Origin: Streptomyces longispororuber
Lineage (GTDB): Bacteria > Actinomycetota > Actinomycetes > Streptomycetales > Streptomycetaceae
Length of the DNA stretch: 60,719 nucleotides
Reading direction: 5' to 3'
NCBI RefSeq assembly: GCF_014656095.1
Contig: NZ_BNBT01000038.1
Coordinates: 1 to 60,719, forward strand
The notes below the pieces were generated by a model. That model was not told where the DNA came from, made no database searches, and worked only from the letters and a program-made list of their open reading frames with translations. Below are positions 35,771-43,759 of the stretch, one piece after another. The position numbers were made by a program, and so were the translations under genes. Positions within the stretch are counted from its first letter, which is position 1. Each line of letters opens with the position of its first letter.

Positions 35771-37417
35771 TCAGTGGTGTCCGTCGCCGCCGCTGCGCAC
35801 CTGCCGGTACTCCTCCGCCGTGGGCTTCGGCACGTACGTGCCGGGGCCGTACATGGCGCGGGAGAGCCGGGCCCGCAGCCGGTCGGAGCGCCGGACCTTG
35901 CGGGCCACGCCGTGCCCGTCGACCAGCGGCCCGATCTCGTACGTCGGCGGCTGCTCGTGCGCGGTGAGGGTGTACCGCTCGGCCTGGGTGAGCGGCTCGT
36001 GGACCTCCACGTACTCGCCGTGCGGGAGGCGCTTGATGATGCCGCTCTCCCGGCCGTGCAGCACCTTGTCGCGGTCGCGCCGCTGAAGTCCGAGACAGAC
36101 GCGGTACGTGACGACGTAGGCGAGCACCGGCGCGACGAAGAAGGCGACGCGCACGAACCAGGTGATGGCGTTGATGGACAGGTGGAAGTGCGTGGCCCAG
36201 ATGTCGTTGCCGCCGCCCACCATGAGCACGCCGAACAGCGTCAGCCAGGCCACGCCGAACGAGGTGCGCGCGGGCGCGTTGCGCGGCCGGTCCGCGATGT
36301 GGTGCTCGCGCCGGTCCTTGGTGACCCAGGCCTCCACGAACGGGTACACCGCGATGGCCACCATGATGAGCGGGAAGAGCATGAAGGGGATGAAGACGCC
36401 GGGCGCCAGCGTGTGACCCCAGAGGTTGATCTCCCAGCCGGGCATCACCCGGATCAGCCCCTCGGAGAAGCCGAGGTACCAGTCCGGCTGGGCCCCGGTG
36501 CTGACGAGGTCGGGCCGGTAGGGGCCGAGGACCCACACCGGGTTGACGGTGGCGACGGCGCCCATGAACGCGAGGACGCCGAAGACGAGGAAGAAGAACC
36601 CGCCCGCCTTGGCGACGTAGACGGGGAAGAAGGGCGCGCCGACGACGTTCCGCTCGCTGCGGCCCGGGCCCGCGAACTGGGTGTGCTTGTGGTAGAAGAC
36701 GAGGATCAGATGGGCCACGATCAGGCCCAGCATGATCCCGGGCAGCAGCAGGACGTGCACCGCGAACAGCCGCGGGATGATGTCGTGGCCCGGGAACTCC
36801 CCGCCGAAGAGGAAGAAGGACAGGTACGTCCCCACCACGGGCAGGGAGAGGATGGCGCCCTGCGCGAACCGCACGCCGGTGCCGGACAGCAGGTCGTCGG
36901 GGAGCGAGTAGCCGGTCAGGCCGGTGATCATGCCGAGCAGCAGCAGGGTCCAGCCGAACAGCCAGTTGATCTCGCGCGGCTTGCGGAAGGCGCCGGTGAA
37001 GAACACCCGCATCATGTGCACGAGCATGCCCGCGACGAACACCAGCGCCGCCCAGTGGTGGATCTGCCGGATGAGCAGCCCGCCGCGCACCTCCATGCTG
37101 ATGTCGACGGTCGACTCGTACGCCCGGGTCACCAGGACGCCCTTGAGCGGCTCGTACGTGCCGTTGTACTCGACCTCCATGCCGCTCGGCTCGAAGAACA
37201 GGGTCAGCCAGACGCCGGTGAGGATGAGGATCAGGAAGCTGTAGAGGCAGATCTCCCCGAACATGAACGACCAGTGGTCCGGGAAGACCTTGCGGAGCTG
37301 GGACTTGGCGACGGTGTGGATGCCGAGGCGGCTGTCCGCCCAGTCGGCGACGCGCTCGCCCTTCGCGGGCGGTGTGGCCCGCCGGTCCGGTCCGTGGTCC
37401 TGGGTGCGTTCGCTCAT
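35771..37417 (-). CDS. Orphan cytochrome b subunit (QcrB-like) of the cytochrome bc1 complex
   Basis: This 548-residue membrane protein has about nine helices with the haem-ligand histidine pairs in HHWAALVFVAGMLVHMMRVF (helix B) and AVHVLLLPGIMLGLIVAHLILVF (helix D), and the quinol-site PDWY motif (QPDWYLGFSEG), all as in actinobacterial QcrB. It would carry two b haems and oxidise menaquinol, but the partner genes qcrA and qcrC are not adjacent, so it is a second, stand-alone copy. A hydrophilic C-terminus of about 130 residues ends YGPGTYVPKPTAEEYRQVRSGGDGHH. Role relative to the main qcrCAB copy is unknown. Confidence 0.9.
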   Translation of the reverse strand: MSERTQDHGPDRRATPPAKGERVADWADSRLGIHTVAKSQLRKVFPDHWSFMFGEICLYSFLILILTGVWLTLFFEPSGMEVEYNGTYEPLKGVLVTRAYESTVDISMEVRGGLLIRQIHHWAALVFVAGMLVHMMRVFFTGAFRKPREINWLFGWTLLLLGMITGLTGYSLPDDLLSGTGVRFAQGAILSLPVVGTYLSFFLFGGEFPGHDIIPRLFAVHVLLLPGIMLGLIVAHLILVFYHKHTQFAGPGRSERNVVGAPFFPVYVAKAGGFFFLVFGVLAFMGAVATVNPVWVLGPYRPDLVSTGAQPDWYLGFSEGLIRVMPGWEINLWGHTLAPGVFIPFMLFPLIMVAIAVYPFVEAWVTKDRREHHIADRPRNAPARTSFGVAWLTLFGVLMVGGGNDIWATHFHLSINAITWFVRVAFFVAPVLAYVVTYRVCLGLQRRDRDKVLHGRESGIIKRLPHGEYVEVHEPLTQAERYTLTAHEQPPTYEIGPLVDGHGVARKVRRSDRLRARLSRAMYGPGTYVPKPTAEEYRQVRSGGDGHH

Positions 37418-37494
37418 GCGGCTCCCCCCTCGGGCGGCTATCCAGCGTAGGGGCGGGCCGGGCGGGGGCCAACCGTCGCGACGCGCCGCCGCGG

Positions 37495-38793
37495 CTACCG
37501 GAGGGAGCCCGTCCGTCCCGGGGCGGGGGCGGGGGCGGCCGCCGGGACCGGGACACCCGGGGCCTCACGCTCCGGTTCCGCGGCGCGGGCGGGTGCCCGG
37601 CGGTCGATCAGGGACAGGGCCGGGCCGGTCATGGCGGTGGTGACCAGCGCCATGACGACCATGAGGGAGTACAACCCCTGGTCGAGCAGGCCCAGTTGGA
37701 GGCCGACGCCCAGGATCACCAGCTCGGTGAGTCCCCGGGTGTTCATCAGGGCGGCCAGGCGGCCGGCCGCGGGCGGGGCGAGGCCCTGGGAGCGGGCGCC
37801 CGCGTACGTGCCGCAGAACTTGCCGAGGACGGCCACGAGCAGGATCGCGGCCAGGTCGGCCAGGCCGCCCGGGCCCACGCCGCGCAGGTCGACCTTGAGG
37901 CCCGCCACGACGAAGTACACGGGCAGCAGCAGTGAGGTGACGTGGCCGGTGCGCTCGCAGATCTCGTCGCGCACCGGGGCCACGGCGTCCCGCGGCAGCA
38001 CGGCGCCGAACAGGAAGGCGCCGAAGATGTAGTGCATGCCCATGGCCTCGGTGGCCGCGGCGCACAGCAGCGCGCCGATGACCAGGGCGCCGAGCCGGTG
38101 CGCGCCGGGTCCGGCGGCGCCCGTGCCCGCCGCCGGGGCGAGCAGGCGCCGCAGCGGCGGCCGCGCGGCCACGAGCAGCGCGGTGAACGGCACGATCAGC
38201 GCCACCCGCCAGTAGTCCCCGGCGCCGCCGACCACGGCCTGCACCCCGGCGAGCGCCGTCCAGGCGACGACGTCGACGAGCGCGGCCGCGGCGAGCGCGA
38301 CGGCGCCGAGCTCCGTGCGGGACAGGCCCCGGTCGGCGAGGATCCGGGCCAGCACGGGGAAGGCGGTGACGGACACCGCGAGCCCCATGAAGACGACGAA
38401 CGGGGCGCGCTGGTCGGTCCCGTGGCCGCGCAGCAGGTACAGGGCGAGGCCGGTGCCGAATGCGAACGGCACGAGCGTGGAGCCGACCGCGGCGCCCGCG
38501 CTGACCCGGGCGCGGCCGCGCAGCAGCCGGTGTTCGAGTTCGAGGCCGACGACGAACATGAACAGCGCCACGCCGATGTCCGCGAGCGCGGTGAGCAGGG
38601 GGCGCACGTCGGCGGGGAAGAGGTGGCCGGTGAGCAGGTCGCCGAAGAGCGTCGGGCCGAGCAGGACGCCCGCGAGGATCTCGCCGACGACCGGCGGCTG
38701 GCCGATCCGCCGGGCCAGGGTGCCGAGGCCGCGGGCGAGGGCGATGATCAGGGCCAGGTCGAGGAAGAGGAGCTGTGTCTGGTGGCTCGTCAC
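37495..38793 (-). CDS. Cation:proton antiporter of the CPA2 family
   Basis: This 432-residue protein has about 12 helices with the CPA2 signatures RRIGQPPVVGEILAGVLLGPTLFG (about residues 28-51), FMFVVGLELEHRLLRG, AVSVTAFPVLARILADRGLSRTELG and ALVDVVAWTALA, plus GAFLFGAVLPRDA and NTRGLTELVILGVG. It likely exchanges Na+ or K+ for protons across the cytoplasmic membrane. The C-terminal 45 residues are Ala/Pro-rich and there is no TrkA-N or USP domain. It lies 77 bp upstream of qcrB on the same strand; a 250-bp gene-free gap precedes it. Confidence 0.88.
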   Translation of the reverse strand: MTSHQTQLLFLDLALIIALARGLGTLARRIGQPPVVGEILAGVLLGPTLFGDLLTGHLFPADVRPLLTALADIGVALFMFVVGLELEHRLLRGRARVSAGAAVGSTLVPFAFGTGLALYLLRGHGTDQRAPFVVFMGLAVSVTAFPVLARILADRGLSRTELGAVALAAAALVDVVAWTALAGVQAVVGGAGDYWRVALIVPFTALLVAARPPLRRLLAPAAGTGAAGPGAHRLGALVIGALLCAAATEAMGMHYIFGAFLFGAVLPRDAVAPVRDEICERTGHVTSLLLPVYFVVAGLKVDLRGVGPGGLADLAAILLVAVLGKFCGTYAGARSQGLAPPAAGRLAALMNTRGLTELVILGVGLQLGLLDQGLYSLMVVMALVTTAMTGPALSLIDRRAPARAAEPEREAPGVPVPAAAPAPAPGRTGSLR

Positions 38794-39043
38794 GAGGGGA
38801 CCGCCTCCCCGTCACGGTGCCGCTCCCCCGCCCCCGGGCCGCGCCGCACCGCCCCGTGGCGCGCCCCTCGGTGCGGGGCCGTCCGGCGGTGGGCCGCCCG
38901 GCGCAGGGTCGCCCGTCGCGTGGCGCGCCCTGCCGTACCGCTTCGTACCACGTGCCCCATGGTGCCTCCCCGTCACGTGCCTCCATCGGTGCTCAGGAGG
39001 CACAGGCTTCACGGGGGCGGCTGACAGGGTGCTGACGCGCCCG

Positions 39044-39919
39044 CTAGCGGCCCGGGGCCGTGGCGGGCGCGGGCAGTATCTGCCGCAGCTTCGGGGAGGG
39101 GTGCCACTCGCGCTTCCACTCGCGCGGGTAGCCGACGGACACCTCCTCGTGCCGGATGCCGTCGTGCCAGGTGGTACGGGGGATGTGCAGATGGCCGTAG
39201 ACCACGGCCGCGGCCCGGTAGCGCACCGGCCAGTCGGCGGTCGCCTCGGTGCCGCACCACAGCGCGAACTCGGGGTAGCGCAGGATGCGGGTGGGTTCGC
39301 GCACGACCGGCCAGTGGTTGACCAGGATCGTCGGCAGGGCGGGGTCGAGCCCGTCGAGCCGCTCCCGCGTCAGCTCCACGCGCGCCCGGCACCAGTCCTC
39401 GCGGGTCGGGTACGGATCCGGGTGCAGCAGCACCTCGTCCGTGCAGACGATCCCGGTCTCGTACGCGTACTCCAGCGCGTCGCTCTTCGCGTACGTCCCG
39501 GTGGGCCGGAAGGTGTAGTCGTACAGGAGGAACAGCGGGGCGACGACCGCCGGGCCGCCCTCGCCGTGCCACACCGGGAAGGGGTCCTCCGGCGTGAGCA
39601 CGCCCAACCCGCGGCACATCTCGACGAGGTGGCGGTAGCGGGCGTCGCCGCGGAGCTGGTTCGGGTCGTCGCCCGGCGTCCACAGCTCGTGGTTGCCCGG
39701 CGACCAGATCACGGTGTCGAACCGCTCGGCCAGCGTCCGCAGCGACCACTCGATGTCGGCCGCCATCTCCGCGGTGTCACCCGCGACAATGAGCCAGTCG
39801 CCCTCGTGTTCCGGCCAGAGCTCGTCGACGAACTTCCTGTTCTCGGAGTACGCCACGTGCAGGTCACTGATGGCGAACAGCCTCGGTGCCCGGCGCGATG
39901 CAGCAGATGTCGTCACCAC
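39044..39919 (-). CDS. Metallophosphoesterase
   Basis: This 291-residue protein has the calcineurin-like motifs: DLH (FAISDLHVAYS, about residue 18), GDT (WLIVAGDTAEMAADIEW), GNHE (VIWSPGNHELW) and a GHLH-type end (AAVVYGHLHIPRTTWHDG), which bind two metal ions. A NHW segment (TILVNHWPV) supplies another ligand. It should hydrolyse a phosphoester; the substrate is unknown. It stands between a 250-bp gap and the divergent NACHT gene with a 223-bp promoter region between them. Confidence 0.9.
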   Translation of the reverse strand: MVTTSAASRRAPRLFAISDLHVAYSENRKFVDELWPEHEGDWLIVAGDTAEMAADIEWSLRTLAERFDTVIWSPGNHELWTPGDDPNQLRGDARYRHLVEMCRGLGVLTPEDPFPVWHGEGGPAVVAPLFLLYDYTFRPTGTYAKSDALEYAYETGIVCTDEVLLHPDPYPTREDWCRARVELTRERLDGLDPALPTILVNHWPVVREPTRILRYPEFALWCGTEATADWPVRYRAAAVVYGHLHIPRTTWHDGIRHEEVSVGYPREWKREWHPSPKLRQILPAPATAPGR

Positions 39920-40142
39920 GCGAGGCTAACCGAAGGGGCTGGATCTGCCGTAGCCGAGCCGAGATAGTGGGCGGCGGGCTTCCGGCGGGCCCGGGCGGGG
40001 CGGCGGGGCGTCCCGGCCGTCCGGTGTGCGTGGGTGGGGCCCCGGGGGGCCGGTGCGGCCCCGTCGGGCGGGTGCGCGGGGGGAACGGGGTGGAGCCCGG
40101 CCGGGCCTCGCGGACCGCGAAGTGACGAAGGGGGCTGGGCTG

Positions 40143-43100
40143 TTGGACGCCGGCACGACGGCGGGCCTGCGCATCGCGGCGTCGGTCCTTGTGCCCCTGG
40201 TGAAGCGCCTGCTGCTGCCGCCCCGTGGCCCCGGCGCGGAGTTCGGCGACCGCCCGGTGCGCCTGGGCCGCCTGCTCTCCTTCACCGGCGACCGCCGCAC
40301 CCTCAGCGAGGCCGACCTCTACCAGCTCGCCCGGGAGCTGGTGCGCCGCGCGGTCCGCGCCGCGGGCCCGCACGACCCACCGATCGCGCCCGACGAGCAG
40401 AACGCCGTCGGCTACGCCCTCGGCCACACCCTGCGCGCGCTCGGCGACCTGGACATGGACGACGTCCAGGCCTTCGACCTCGGCCCGCAGAAGCTCGCCG
40501 AGGCCCTGGTCCGGGCGAGCGCCCCGGAGACCCGCGCGCTGCTCAGCGCCGACGCCGCGCACCTGCACGACCGGCTGCTCGTCACCGCCTGCCTGCACCT
40601 GGTCCACGAGTTCAGCAAGCGGCCCGGGTTCGAGGCGCGCACCCAGGTCGAGCTGCGCCGCTCCCTGAGCGAGCAGAAGGAGCAGCTCCGGCTGCTCCTG
40701 GAACGGCTGCCCACGACCCGCGCCGAGGACACCGACTTCGAGCGCCGCTACGCCCGCTACGTGGCCGGCCAGCACGCCACGCTGACCATCCACGGCGTCG
40801 ACCTGCACGACCCGCGGAGCCACGCCTGGCCCCTGGAGACCGCCTACTTGAGCCTGGAGGCGGTGCCCGCCCGCGACCCGGCCGAACCCGTGCCCGGGTA
40901 CGGCAACGGCGACGCCGACACCGAGGCGGACGCGCGCGGCGCCGACCCGGACCCCGACTCCGAGCGCACCGCGGGCCCCGTCGAGGCGGCGCTGGCCGGG
41001 CACGACCGGGTGCTGCTGCGCGGTGTCGCGGGCACCGGCAAGACGACCCTCGTGCAGTGGCTCGCCCTCACCACGGCCCAGCAGGACCGGGTGCCCGGAC
41101 ATCTGCCCCAGCTCCTGGGCCGGGTGCCGTTCGTGCTGCCGCTGCGCACCCTCGCCCGCGAGGACGCCGACCTGCCGATGCCCGAGGGCTTCCTGCGCTG
41201 GATCGGCTGCCCGCTGGCCGGCAGCGAGCCCGCGGGCTGGGCGGTGCGCGTGCTCCAGGCCGGGCGCGGCATGCTCCTGATCGACGGCGTGGACGAGATC
41301 CCGGAGGCGGAGCGCCACCGCGCGCGGGCCTGGCTCGTCACCCTGCACGCCACCTTCCCGGGCAACCTGTGGCTGGTCACCACCCGGCCCTCCGCGCTGC
41401 CCCGGGACTGGCTCGGCCGCGAGGGGTTCCGCGAGTTCACGCTGACGCCGCTCAGGCCCGGCGACGTACGGCGGTTCGTACGGCGCTGGCACGAGGCGGC
41501 GGGCGCCGGCGAGGACCTCGCCACCACCCTGCTGCGCTCGCTGCGCACCAGCCCGGAGCTGAGCCGCCTCGCCACCAACCCGCTGCTGTGCGCGCTGATC
41601 TGCGCCCTGCACCGCGAGCGCCGCGGCTTCCTGCCGCAGGGCCGGGTCGCCCTCTACGAAGCCGCGCTGTCGATGCTCCTGGAGCGCCGGGACCGCGAGC
41701 GCGACCTGTACGGCAGGCGCGCCCCGAAGCTCGACGAGAGGTCCGCGACGGAGCCGCTGAAGCGGCTGGCGTACTGGCTGATCCGCAACGAGCGCACCTG
41801 GCTGGAGCGGCGGACCGCCGTCGACCTGGTGGAGCGGCTGCGCCCCTCGGTGCCGCGGCTCGACCGGGCCGGGAGCGCCGAGGACGTCCTGCGGCTGCTC
41901 CTGGACCGCTCCGGGGTGCTGCGCGAACTCACCGAGGACGCGGTGGCGTTCATCCACCGGACCTTCCAGGACTTCCTCGGCGCGAAGGCGGCCCTGGAGG
42001 AGCACGACATCGGGGCGCTCGTCGGCCACGCCCACCTGGACCCGTGGGAGGACGTGCTGCAGATGGCCGTCGCCCAGGCCCGCCCCGACGAGCGCGCCGA
42101 GCTCCTGACGCGGCTGACCGGCCGGGCCGACCGCGAGGAGGACGACACCGTGCGCACCCGGCTGCGGCTGCTCGCCCTCGCCTCGCTCGACCACGCGACC
42201 CGGCTCGACCCCGGCGTGCGCGCCACCGTCGAGGAGCGGGCCGCCGAACTGCTGCCGCCGCGCAGTCTGCGCGAGGCCCGGGCCCTGGCCGAGACCGGCA
42301 CGCTGCTGCTCGGCCTGCTGCCCGCCGCGGACACCCTCAGCGGCGACGCCGAGGTGACCACGGTGCACGCCATCTGCCGCATCGGCGGCGACGCGGCGCT
42401 CGCCCGGCTGCGCGAGTTCCTCGGCACCCGGCAGTCCGCGGTGCGCGCCCAGCTCCTCGCCCACTGGGACCGCTTCGACACCGACGCCTACGCCGAGGAG
42501 ATCGTCAAACCGCTCCTCGCGGCGGGCGCGGGCGAGGCCGTCACCGTGCGCTCCCCCGCCGAGCTGAAGGCCCTCAGCGCGCTGTCCGGGTACGCCCGCG
42601 TCGCCCTGCAGGGCGACTTCTCCGCGGAGGACGTCCTCGGCGCGCTCGACCCGTCCGGCCTGCGCGAGCTGCGCCTGCGCGGCAACCTGCGGCTCACCCG
42701 GCTCGACTTCCTCGCCGCGTTCTCCTCGCTGGAGTCGCTCTCCCTGTCCGGCTGCCGCGCCGTCAGCGACACCGCGCCGCTGACCCGGCTGCCGCTGCTC
42801 CAGCGGCTCGCCCTGGCCGACCTGCCGCAACTGGAGCCGCTGGCCCGGCTCTCGGCGTGCCCGCGCCTCGACGCGCTGCTGCTCGGTGCGGCCGTGCCGT
42901 GGCGGGGCCTGCGCGACCTGCCGCGGCCCGAGGCGCTCCGGCTGCTCGCGCTGCCGCCCGACGCGGTGGAGCTGGCCGCGATCACGGCCCTGACCGAGCT
43001 GCGCGAACTGCGCCTGCACAACGCCAGCGACCGGCTGCGGCCCGACGACTGGGACGCCCTGCTCGCCCAGTTGCCCGCCCTGCGTACGCTGCGCCTGTCG

Positions 43101-43379
43101 CACGAGCAGCTCAGCATCATGCTGTTCCCGCCCGGCACCCGCATCCCGCAGCTCACCCGCCTGGAGGTGCGGGCGCGCCCCGGCGCCACGGTGTCGCTGC
43201 GGCGGATCGCCCGCCGCCTGCCGGGCCTGGAGGAGGTGCACCTGACGCTGTTCGACACCGTGGACCTGGTGCACCTGGCCGGGCTGCTCGCGCTGCGCCG
43301 GGTCCGCCTCGACTACCCCGGCGAGGTGACCGGGGAGCTGCCCGCGGGGGTGGAGCTGCTGCTCCGGCCCCGGCACTGA
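40143..43379 (+). CDS. NACHT-domain NTPase with leucine-rich-repeat-like C-terminus (bacterial NLR-like)
   Basis: This 1078-residue protein has three parts. Residues 1-280 are mostly helical and include a hydrophobic N-terminal stretch (AASVLVPLVKRLLL); they resemble the N-terminal helical domains found before bacterial NACHT modules. Residues about 285-560 are a NACHT NTPase: Walker A GVAGTGKTTLVQW (K300), Walker B MLLIDGVDEIPE (first D at 381), sensor TTRPSALP. From about 830 to the end, Leu-rich repeats follow (LRELRLRGNLRLTRLDFL, LESLSLSG, LQRLALADLPQLEPLARL). NACHT proteins oligomerise on sensing a trigger, and related bacterial ones defend against phage. TTG at 40143, eight bases after AAGGGGG, is preferred; GTG at 40122 is the alternative. 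Confidence 0.88.
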   Translation: MDAGTTAGLRIAASVLVPLVKRLLLPPRGPGAEFGDRPVRLGRLLSFTGDRRTLSEADLYQLARELVRRAVRAAGPHDPPIAPDEQNAVGYALGHTLRALGDLDMDDVQAFDLGPQKLAEALVRASAPETRALLSADAAHLHDRLLVTACLHLVHEFSKRPGFEARTQVELRRSLSEQKEQLRLLLERLPTTRAEDTDFERRYARYVAGQHATLTIHGVDLHDPRSHAWPLETAYLSLEAVPARDPAEPVPGYGNGDADTEADARGADPDPDSERTAGPVEAALAGHDRVLLRGVAGTGKTTLVQWLALTTAQQDRVPGHLPQLLGRVPFVLPLRTLAREDADLPMPEGFLRWIGCPLAGSEPAGWAVRVLQAGRGMLLIDGVDEIPEAERHRARAWLVTLHATFPGNLWLVTTRPSALPRDWLGREGFREFTLTPLRPGDVRRFVRRWHEAAGAGEDLATTLLRSLRTSPELSRLATNPLLCALICALHRERRGFLPQGRVALYEAALSMLLERRDRERDLYGRRAPKLDERSATEPLKRLAYWLIRNERTWLERRTAVDLVERLRPSVPRLDRAGSAEDVLRLLLDRSGVLRELTEDAVAFIHRTFQDFLGAKAALEEHDIGALVGHAHLDPWEDVLQMAVAQARPDERAELLTRLTGRADREEDDTVRTRLRLLALASLDHATRLDPGVRATVEERAAELLPPRSLREARALAETGTLLLGLLPAADTLSGDAEVTTVHAICRIGGDAALARLREFLGTRQSAVRAQLLAHWDRFDTDAYAEEIVKPLLAAGAGEAVTVRSPAELKALSALSGYARVALQGDFSAEDVLGALDPSGLRELRLRGNLRLTRLDFLAAFSSLESLSLSGCRAVSDTAPLTRLPLLQRLALADLPQLEPLARLSACPRLDALLLGAAVPWRGLRDLPRPEALRLLALPPDAVELAAITALTELRELRLHNASDRLRPDDWDALLAQLPALRTLRLSHEQLSIMLFPPGTRIPQLTRLEVRARPGATVSLRRIARRLPGLEEVHLTLFDTVDLVHLAGLLALRRVRLDYPGEVTGELPAGVELLLRPRH

Positions 43380-43759
43380 GGCCGTGCCGGGTGGGCGTAC
43401 GGGGTGTGGCCGTACGGGGTGTGGTCGTACGGGGTGACCGTCCCGGGTGGCCGTGCGAGCTGGCCGGTCCGGGTGGCCGTACGGGGGTGGGGTCCGGGTG
43501 GCCGTGCGGGGGCGGGTCCGGGACCGCCGCCCCGGCCGTGACCCCGCGTATACCTGACGCCGGACGCGTTCCGCCGTGATATGCCCGATCCACTGCCCCG
43601 AAAGGCCTGGCCAGGGGAGGGTGGTGGGTGTAACTTCTGGGGCCTTCCCGGCAGTTGACACGCGCCGGGTGACACCGGCAAGGAGGGCGCGGGGCCCGGG
43701 TGCGGCCCGGCAGGGACGGCGGCGGCAGGCAGCGACGGACGGGAGCGGTATCCGGCGAG
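43380..43759. repeat. Intergenic region with 13-15-bp tandem repeats between NACHT and STAND-like genes
   Basis: About 43390-43520 is built from repeats of GGGTGTGGCCGTACG and shorter variants (GGGTGGCCGTGCG). The rest (43521-43759) holds no gene; a TTGACA-like hexamer is at about 43653 but no good -10 partner is seen. The next gene starts at 43760. Confidence 0.7.
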
